NCBI GenBank assembly: GCA_948759685.1
Contig: CAQBGY010000169.1
Coordinates: forward strand, 1,020-6,934
DNA from: an uncultured Eubacterium sp.
GTDB taxonomy: Bacteria > Bacillota_A > Clostridia > Lachnospirales > Lachnospiraceae
Direction of reading: 5' to 3'
Length of the DNA: 5,915 nt
In this document: positions 1-4,744 of the stretch, piece after piece
Position numbering within the stretch: position 1 is the stretch's first letter
Layout: each line of letters starts with the position of its first letter
Position numbers and translations under genes: made by a program
The notes under the pieces: generated by a model
Seen by the model: only the letters and a program-made list of their open reading frames with translations
Databases searched by the model: none
What the model was told of the DNA's origin: nothing

Positions 1-33
1 TACACTCTTTCCCTACACGACGCTTTCCGATCT
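1..33. other. Illumina sequencing adapter left on the contig end (artefact)
   Basis: Bases 2-33 match the Illumina P5/TruSeq read-1 adapter ending, which runs ACACTCTTTCC ... GATCT, apart from one missing C (CGACGCTTTCC in place of CGACGCTCTTCC). Base 1 (t) also matches the adapter base before ACAC. This is not genomic sequence. It matters because the long minus-strand reading frame runs into it: the adapter's complement encodes RSESVV and then a TAG stop at 15-13, giving the adjoining gene a false C-terminus. Genomic sequence starts at about base 34. The adapter match is from memory of the standard sequence but is essentially full length. Confidence 0.96.
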
Positions 34-2709
34 ATTACCACCAGTTCCATCTGTAACATTAACTTTTGTATTAAAATCACCATCTGTTAAAGATTCAACA
101 ACTCCTTCATTAAATCCGCCTGTTATTGTTACTGTTTTCTGATAAGCCAGATTATATACAGGACTCTTTGCCTGTTCTTCTAAATTCTCTAATACTTCCT
201 CTACATCTCTGGCACCAAATGCCTGTGTAAGGTATGTAGTTCTATTGCTTAACCATGTTCTGAAATCATCAACATACTCTTCATATGTGTCATGTGTAAC
301 CATTGAGCCATAAACATTTTGTCCTAAAACCTGTGATGCACCATATACAGCATTAATTACCCATCCATTATTGTATCCGTTTTCTGCTGATGAGAATACG
401 TTATAAGCCTTAGAGTAGTTATTATCTGCAGACTTTTTCAGTTCATTATATGTTCTGGTAACAGCACCTTCTGCAGCATAAAGATCTTTGATAGTTGGTA
501 ATAATTCTTCCCATCTTGTCTTTACTAATTCTGCAAACTCAGGTACTGCCATTAAAGCACCAAACCATTTATTTTCTGTCTGTGCATAAAGGTCATCATA
601 TTTCTCATTATCAAGAGCATTACCACTGGATAAATCCAAATCCCAAAGTGGTCCTGCATATAATTTCTTAGCTGTAACATTGCCTTCTGCATCTGTCTGT
701 GACTGAATGTAATATCTTGTAGAACTAAAACCAATATCTTTTGTCTTAAATAATTCAGATACGATATAGAAATCTACAAATGACTCCAAATCGATCAGAT
801 TAGATATCTGTGTAAAGTTCTTTGCCTGTAATGCAGTCTCAAACTCTTCCAAATATGCAAGGGTTCTGTCTCTCTTTCCATCATACTGTGGATCTGTTTC
901 AATATCTTCCGGTTCGTTTACTGCAAAATACATGTCATATTTGCTTGTTCTTCCCTTTAAGTGAGGGTCTGTACTTTCATCTCTACCAGAATTATCAATT
1001 TCAAGAAGAATGTCATCATTATTTGCATTTCCTGCATTAATATTTACACGATTAACTCCTTCTTCTACAGATTCAATTAATAAATAAGAACCTAAATAGT
1101 TTCCATCTACATATAAATCTGCCGGCTTACATTTACTACTAAATGCATTGCCACTGGCATGCTGTGCTTCTAACTTATTATAAAAATCAAAAGCAACCTG
1201 ATTTCTCATTAATGTTTTATCAAAACAGTTTGCAAGAAGGCTCCACTTTTTCGCTGAACCCATTCCAAACAAATCATGTGCAGCATTAAACTTAATATTA
1301 TATGCTTTCTTCTGTGCTGACTTTGTAGAATTTCCACGTACATTCGCTGTACCATAATCCCATGCTGCAACTGTTCCGTCAGCACCTTTTACTGTAATCG
1401 CCGCATCAAATTTAATCTTTGACTCATCCTTATAAATATCTACATCTTGTGTAATCTTAGTACCTGATGTAGTTCTTGATGTGTTAATAAAAATCTGTGC
1501 AATTCCATCATCATAGGCATTTACTGCACTTGCCTTGTATGTAAACTGTGTTATTTCTGAATCAGGTGAAACAATTTCAGTTCCCTCGCCATCTGTATAA
1601 ACAGCTTTTACTTTTACATCATATTTTGTTCCATCTGTTAATCCAAGTCCATCTACATTAACTGAAGCTCCTGATTCAGCAACCTCAACTGTCTGCTCTC
1701 CTATACTTACGATATATTTACGTGTACTGCCTTCCGGTAATACATTACCATCTTTAAAGTATACCTTGTAGCCCTCACCTGCTTCTGTAAAATTATATAC
1801 GAAAGCATTGGTAACTGCTGTTAAATCTGTGAGTGTTCCGCCTGTAGTAGACTGCTCACTAGGAGTTCCTTTTCGAATAACAAAACTGAATTCCTGACCA
1901 TTACCATTTGTACCTGTAACAACATTGTATGCGTTGTCAGTTAAATCGCTGTCAAAGAATCCCAGCCATGCACCACCAGCATTGTGATCATTATCAGTTG
2001 GAAGTGCAACTCCGTTTACTTTAACATCTTTATAAACCGGTGCATAATCGAACTCTAAAAACACCCTGTTTCCAGCTCCAACAGTTCCATATCTCTTAAG
2101 ACTAAATCTTACTCCTTCTGCCGGCTGAATCCATGCCACCGCATGTTCAATTCCGTTATTTGGATTCGTTGTGTTTTCAATCGTCTCAAAATTAAGATCT
2201 GAATAATCTCCACCTGATTGAGTGGCAGTTGTTGTTTCTGATGTTCCAGATGTAGTATCCAATTCACCACTGCCGCTTGGAGTTCCTTTCTTTAAAATAA
2301 TAACAGCCTTTCCTGTGGTAGTTGTAATTACCAGTTCGTGATAGTTGTTATCTGATAAGGCAGATACCAAAAAGGTCGTCATGCCAAGTGCCTGTTCAAA
2401 AACTTCCTCATCACTGAGAGTCTTTGGCACACCGTCTACCGTAATTTTGGTATCTTCTGTTTTATTATCGGCAGAATATACTATCTTCATATAATTCTGA
2501 CCATAAAACTCTGGCGTTCCACTAAAGCCTGCTATGTTATTCTCTTTCAGATTCCATGCATATGATCCATTCATACCAACAACTTCAGTAAAACTCAATC
2601 CTGAATAATCTTCTGCAGCTTCAACTGTTTTTGGCGTATAACTTAAACTAGTAATGACCATCGCCAATGCAAGAACAATTGACACTGCTCTTCTCATAGT
2701 TCCTTTCAT
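34..2709 (-). CDS. Secreted CotH-kinase-family protein, multidomain, 3'-truncated
   Basis: Partial gene of 892 genuine codons, cut at the contig end. Numbering from the Met at 2709: signal peptide 1-31 (MKGTMRR, then a hydrophobic core, VEA|A); two copies of a ~110-aa domain at 34-145 and 168-285, each opening DYS[GD]L[SN]F and closing [IV]I[LR]KKGTPS or similar, joined by a Thr/Ser linker; an Fn3-like domain at about 293-392; a CotH kinase-like domain at about 399-700 plus a helical extension to about 830; then NLAYQK ... SLTDGDFNT at 852-892, which resembles the start of an F5/8-type C (discoidin/CBM32) domain. CotH signatures are RGNST (458), KKWSLLAN ... DKTLMRN (487-503), DLYVDGNYLGSYLL (531), LLEID (568) and GPLWDLDLSSGN (686). 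CotH of Bacillus is an atypical protein kinase of spore-coat proteins; clostridial secreted homologues are mostly uncharacterised. The start at 2709 has a strong RBS (AGGAAGG, 6-nt spacing) directly before a signal peptide. An in-frame ATG at 2805 would add 32 basic residues, but its AAGGA lies only 4 nt away. The stop at 13-15 is adapter. The CotH assignment is firm; the substrate is unknown. Confidence 0.9.
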
Positions 2710-2716
2710 GTTCTTC

Positions 2717-2723
2717 CTTCCTT
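2717..2723 (-). promoter_or_regulatory. Ribosome binding site deciding the CotH start
   Basis: On the minus strand AAAGGAAGGAAGAAC precedes the ATG at 2709, leaving 6 nt between AGGAAGG and the start. The first residues encoded from there form a normal signal peptide. The competing in-frame ATG at 2805 has AAGGA only 4 nt upstream, which is short for efficient pairing. Confidence 0.65.
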
Positions 2724-2781
2724 TCTTTTTTCTAATACTCCTTTGTCTTTCTTCAGTCCCGCTTATTTGTTTAGACACAAA

Positions 2782-2838
2782 AAATGGCTTCCAATATTTT
2801 CTCATGTCATCCTTGTCCGTCCATACTTTAAGCCATTT
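2782..2838 (-). promoter_or_regulatory. Inverted repeat in the CotH leader
   Basis: On the minus strand AAATGGCTT (2838-2830) and AAGCCATTT (2790-2782) are exact complements, 39 nt apart, and the second arm runs into a T tract ending at 2779. In a transcript from the proximal promoter this 9-bp stem would enclose the alternative ATG at 2805 and its AAGGA, leaving the 2709 start outside. It may be a leader structure or attenuator, or chance in AT-rich DNA. Confidence 0.25.
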
Positions 2839-2856
2839 AAAAAAGTATTTTAATAT

Positions 2857-2885
2857 ATTTTATACCTAATCCCCTTAATTTTCAA
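2857..2885 (-). promoter_or_regulatory. Candidate promoter of the CotH gene (proximal)
   Basis: The minus strand reads TTGAAA (2885-2880), 17 bp, TAAAAT (2862-2857). An overlapping TATAAA (2864-2859) would give a 15-bp spacer. The -35 lies inside an inverted repeat, CCCTT-7 nt-AAGGG, at 2872-2888. It would leave a leader of about 140 nt before the ATG at 2709, or about 45 nt before the alternative ATG at 2805. AT-rich DNA makes chance matches common. Confidence 0.45.
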
Positions 2886-2926
2886 GGGATTTGCCAGATT
2901 TATACATTTTTTCCAATTAAAAATTT

Positions 2927-2956
2927 ATTATGTTTAAAAAACGTCTTTGATGTTAA
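2927..2956 (-). promoter_or_regulatory. Candidate promoter of the CotH gene (distal)
   Basis: The minus strand reads TTAACA (2956-2951), 18 bp, CATAAT (2932-2927); each hexamer is one base off consensus. The spacer contains one copy of the AAAGACGTTT repeat (2948-2939), so a protein binding the repeat would block or remodel this promoter. It is an alternative or addition to the proximal candidate. Confidence 0.4.
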
Positions 2957-3001
2957 CATTAACAAAATTTAAACGTCTTTATTTATCCTTTGAAACGTTT
3001 T
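2939..3001. repeat. Phased AAACGTCTTT direct repeats, possible operator array
   Basis: The plus strand carries AAACGTCTTT at 2939-2948 and again, identically, at 2971-2980, with a partial copy (AAACGT) at 2993-2998. The offsets are 32 and 22 bp, close to three and two helical turns, so all copies face the same side of the DNA. TGTTAACATTAACA lies between the first two. The array sits between the upstream operon's terminator and the CotH gene and overlaps the distal promoter candidate. The binding protein is unknown. Confidence 0.45.
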
Positions 3002-3013
3002 TATGCTATATAA

Positions 3014-3041
3014 CAAAAAACCAAGTGCAAAATGCACTTGG
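3014..3041 (-). terminator. Rho-independent terminator after the 49-aa gene
   Basis: The minus strand has CCAAGTGCA, loop TTT, TGCACTTGG (3041-3021), a perfect 9-bp stem followed immediately by TTTTTTG (3020-3014). It lies 32 bp after the stop of the small gene and closes the unit formed by the three genes upstream. It also insulates the CotH gene, which therefore needs its own promoter. Confidence 0.92.
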
Positions 3042-3072
3042 CTGTATAGTCTTCTTTAAATTAATTCTATTT

Positions 3073-3222
3073 CTACTGTAAAGGGTCATCCCCTGAACCT
3101 TCCTCAGTAAATAACTCTCCCCATGGGTTGTCTCCAATGTCACCACCCTCATATCCATCCATAATTCTGTTATTCAATTCAAAATAAATTGATTTCAATT
3201 CTGGCGTCTCATACTTTCTCAT
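3073..3222 (-). CDS. Small 49-aa peptide with GDIxxNPWxxLF motif
   Basis: A 49-codon gene, ATG at 3222 and TAG at 3073. Its RBS is strong (AGGAG, 7-nt spacing: GTGAGGAGTTATATT then ATG), it has a plausible promoter of its own, and a terminator follows. The peptide begins MRKYETPELKSIYF and is acidic from the middle onwards, with GGDIGDNPWGELFT at residues 26-39 and a tail ending GDDPLQ. It has no signal peptide, no membrane segment and no Cys. Residues 27-39 align without gaps to residues 33-45 of both secreted proteins upstream. Y4xxP7xL9 matches the YxxPxL element of lasso-peptide and related RiPP leaders, though the Gly usual three residues later is missing (Tyr13 instead). Short Clostridia proteins opening with K-Y-E-x-P-E are common in my recollection, with no function I can name. 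That it is a gene is well supported; whether it is a precursor peptide, an anchor or a regulator is open. Confidence 0.8.
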   Translation of the reverse strand: MRKYETPELKSIYFELNNRIMDGYEGGDIGDNPWGELFTEEGSGDDPLQ

Positions 3223-3317
3223 AATATAACTCCTCACAATAATGCAATAAATTTATATGGAATCTAATATCTATACAAATTTATAGCATATTTTATCAAA
3301 GAAAGCAATGCTTATAA
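3223..3317. other. Short intergenic region before the 49-aa gene
   Basis: It contains the candidate extended -10 promoter and the AGGAG ribosome binding site of the small gene. No convincing terminator follows the upstream stop: the only stem is 4 bp (AAGC-ATT-GCTT at 3303-3313). Readthrough from the upstream operon into the small gene is therefore possible. Confidence 0.6.
3280..3308 (-). promoter_or_regulatory. Candidate promoter of the 49-aa gene
   Basis: The minus strand reads TTGCTT (3308-3303), 17 bp, TATAAA (3285-3280), with TGC directly before the -10 (extended -10). Transcription would begin near 3273, about 50 nt before the ATG at 3222. The site lies just after the preceding gene's stop, so the small gene could be expressed both from this promoter and by readthrough. 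Confidence 0.5.
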
Positions 3318-3836
3318 TCACTTTTTCTTACGAAACTTAATCATCTTGCGTTTTGTCCATTTACCATAAACTTTTTCTCCATTGCTGCCTTTTGCATACG
3401 CTCTCGCTTTTATGTAATAATTTCTTCTGACTTTTAATTTTTTTATTGTAATTTTATTATTTTTAAATGTTTTAACCTTTGCTTTTTTAAATTTCTTGTT
3501 TGATGCATATTTAATCTGGTATCTAACTCCTTTTACTTTTGTTATTTTCTTTAAAACAACCTTTGCTTTTTTAGATTTTTTATTTTTTCTTGTTGCCGAT
3601 TTTATAGAAGTTTTTAATAATTTTTTTAATCTTTTTTTTGTTGCTTGAACGGTCGGTTTCTGAACCTGATTTCCTATTACAGCATCTCCCGGTTCTCCAT
3701 CTACAAATAAATGTGCAAAAGGATTTTCCATTATATCTCCATCAAAACCATTTGCATTTATATTGCGTGTTGGTACACACAATCCTAAAGTTATAACCAA
3801 AATAAAAACTACTATCTTATGCAATATATTCTTCAT
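3318..3836 (-). CDS. Secreted Lys-rich protein with Fn3-like C-terminus and GDIxxNPFxxLF motif
   Basis: A 172-aa protein counted from the ATG at 3836. An in-frame ATG at 3848 gives 176 aa, but AAGGA abuts it with no spacing; from 3836 the spacing is 12 nt and the shared motif falls at residues 33-45 exactly as in the upstream protein, so 3836 is preferred. Signal peptide MKNILHK plus a hydrophobic core to about residue 29 (probably INA|NG). Next come GDIMENPFAHLFV, a short spacer, and from about residue 67 a tail in which about 43% of residues are Lys or Arg by hand count. The tail has an Fn3-like pattern: YQIKYASNKKF, a K-rich strand, YYIKARAYAKG, VYGKWTKRKMIKF. No LPXTG or lipobox was found. 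The gene starts 15 bp after the upstream stop, so the two are probably cotranscribed. Secretion is likely; the function is unknown. The basic tail could hold the protein on anionic wall polymers (inference). Confidence 0.85.
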   Translation of the reverse strand: MKNILHKIVVFILVITLGLCVPTRNINANGFDGDIMENPFAHLFVDGEPGDAVIGNQVQKPTVQATKKRLKKLLKTSIKSATRKNKKSKKAKVVLKKITKVKGVRYQIKYASNKKFKKAKVKTFKNNKITIKKLKVRRNYYIKARAYAKGSNGEKVYGKWTKRKMIKFRKKK

Positions 3837-3851
3837 TATATTAATCATTCC

Positions 3852-4583
3852 TTATTTTTTCTTTATTTTTATCTTTTTAGCCTTTGACCACTTACCATAA
3901 TATTTTTGGCTTTTTACGATTTTAACAGCTCTGGCTCTCACGTATAATTTTTTCTTACGAATAACCTTTTTACTGTTTATCTTTACATTCGTCTTCTTAA
4001 CAGTCTTTTTCACTAAAACTTTCTTAAATCTTTTATTTTTCGAAACCTGTATCTGATATTTTTTTGCCTCTTTTATTTTTTTCAGTTTCAATAAAATTTT
4101 CTTTGAATTTTGTTTTTTAATTGCTTTTCTTATCTTTGTTTGTCCAACTTTTATGCTCTTTGTTGTATTATGAGTAACCTCATCCCCTGTAATAATCGGT
4201 TTTGTAGTTTTTTGTTCCGTAATTATAGATGTACTATCTGAAACTGTTGTTATATCTAATGTCAAAATTTCTGAGGTAGTTTCTGATACATCCGACGTAG
4301 TATCGGCTTCATTTATTGTAGTATCCTTCTCTTCTGATGTGGTTTCTGATTGTTCCGGCGTAGTATTCACCTCTTCCGGAGTCGTAACCGGCTCTACTGA
4401 TGTAGTGTCCGGCTCTGCTGTCGTTACCTGCTCCGTTGTGACTGCCGTCGTAAACAAATCTTCCCAAGGATTTCGATTTATGTCCCCGTCTATATCTCCT
4501 GCATCAGGATTCTGTACTCCTGCAACTGTCATTGTAACCGCCAGCATAATTACCGTACATGCTATTGCCCAAAACTTCTTCAT
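3852..4583 (-). CDS. Secreted Thr/Ser-rich, Lys-rich protein with GDIxxNPWxxLF motif
   Basis: A 243-aa protein. The ATG at 4583 has GAGGAG 6 nt upstream. Signal peptide 1-22 (MKKFWAIACT ... TVAG), then at 33-45 GDINRNPWEDLFT. Residues 45-141 form a low-complexity linker of irregular TT[PS]E, ETTS and DTTS units, acidic and probably extended. From about 142 a Lys-rich tail (about 43% Lys/Arg by hand count) has the Fn3-like blocks KKYQIQVSKNKRFKKVLVKK, LYVRARAV and YYGKWSKAKKIKIKKK. This tail is close to that of the upstream partial gene, more so than to that of the downstream gene, which suggests a recent duplication of the module. The polarity is striking: an acidic T/S half and a strongly basic half. 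No catalytic domain or sortase signal is visible. It is probably surface-associated; function not recognised. Confidence 0.87.
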   Translation of the reverse strand: MKKFWAIACTVIMLAVTMTVAGVQNPDAGDIDGDINRNPWEDLFTTAVTTEQVTTAEPDTTSVEPVTTPEEVNTTPEQSETTSEEKDTTINEADTTSDVSETTSEILTLDITTVSDSTSIITEQKTTKPIITGDEVTHNTTKSIKVGQTKIRKAIKKQNSKKILLKLKKIKEAKKYQIQVSKNKRFKKVLVKKTVKKTNVKINSKKVIRKKKLYVRARAVKIVKSQKYYGKWSKAKKIKIKKK

Positions 4584-4625
4584 ATGTTACTCCTCTTTTC
4601 TATAACCTAACCTATTATAATAATC

Positions 4626-4654
4626 ATTTTATCATTTACTTATTAAAATAACAA
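4626..4654 (-). promoter_or_regulatory. Promoter for the two secreted Lys-rich genes
   Basis: The minus strand reads TTGTTA (4654-4649), 17 bp, TAAAAT (4631-4626), with TGA before the -10 (extended -10). The leader would be about 35 nt. A perfect TATAAT lies at 4619-4614, but with a poor -35. The promoter follows the terminator of the upstream gene, which fits a new transcription unit running 4583 to 3318 and possibly to 3073. Confidence 0.55.
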
Positions 4655-4690
4655 GTATCTATCCTTTCCTTTTTCTTCATCATCCAATGT

Positions 4691-4726
4691 AATAATAAGT
4701 AAAGAGAGTGGTATATACCACTCTCT
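4691..4726 (-). terminator. Intrinsic terminator after the CBM protein gene
   Basis: A perfect 24-nt palindrome (AGAGAGTGGTAT and its complement) at 4703-4726 lies 18 bp after the stop at 4745. On the minus strand a U-rich but interrupted tail, TTACTTATTATT, follows. It separates the upstream gene from the next promoter. With four central bases as loop the stem is 10 bp. Confidence 0.8.
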
Positions 4727-4744
4727 CGTTTAACCTTAATAAGA

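Larger units (their letters stand above)
2710..3014. other. Long intergenic regulatory region upstream of CotH
   Basis: About 300 bp, very AT-rich, with no supported gene. It holds the phased AAACGTCTTT repeats, two promoter candidates, the leader inverted repeat and the CotH RBS. The in-frame extension from 2805 is the only coding possibility seen here. Confidence 0.7.

Noticed and set aside
822..1040. Plus-strand open frame inside the CotH gene
   Set aside because: It is antisense to a conserved CotH coding region, has no RBS, and its composition (His/Leu/Cys-rich) is that of a reverse-strand shadow. The minus-strand frame at 552-734 in the same gene is rejected for the same reasons.
2710..2805. 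YSIRK-type signal motif in the extended CotH N-terminus (RSIRKKKG)
   Set aside because: It lacks the Tyr/Phe and the GxxS part of the motif, and translation from 2805 is not the preferred start.
2654..2869. Plus-strand frame with a hydrophobic stretch (FMFFLPFFFLILLCLSS)
   Set aside because: The hydrophobic residues are the antisense reading of the Lys/Glu-rich purine tract around the CotH RBS; no RBS, and it overlaps the start of a real gene and its promoter.
3750..3780. Lipoprotein signal at LGLC in the smaller secreted protein
   Set aside because: The residue before Cys is Leu, not Gly/Ala/Ser, so it is not a lipobox; a standard signal peptidase site after INA is more likely.
4449..4500. 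EF-hand or dockerin-like GDIDGDINRN after the signal peptide
   Set aside because: Only one short D-x-D-x-x-x-like run is present, without the helix pattern or second repeat of a dockerin, and the other two copies of the motif lack the DxDGD part.
4339..4605. Plus-strand frame opposite the Thr/Ser linker gene
   Set aside because: Its repetitive V/S/G content is the mirror of the TTxE codons on the other strand; no promoter or RBS.
4636..4683. 15-aa frame (MMKKKERIDTCYFNK) between two genes
   Set aside because: No RBS before its ATG, and it overlaps the promoter of the next gene.
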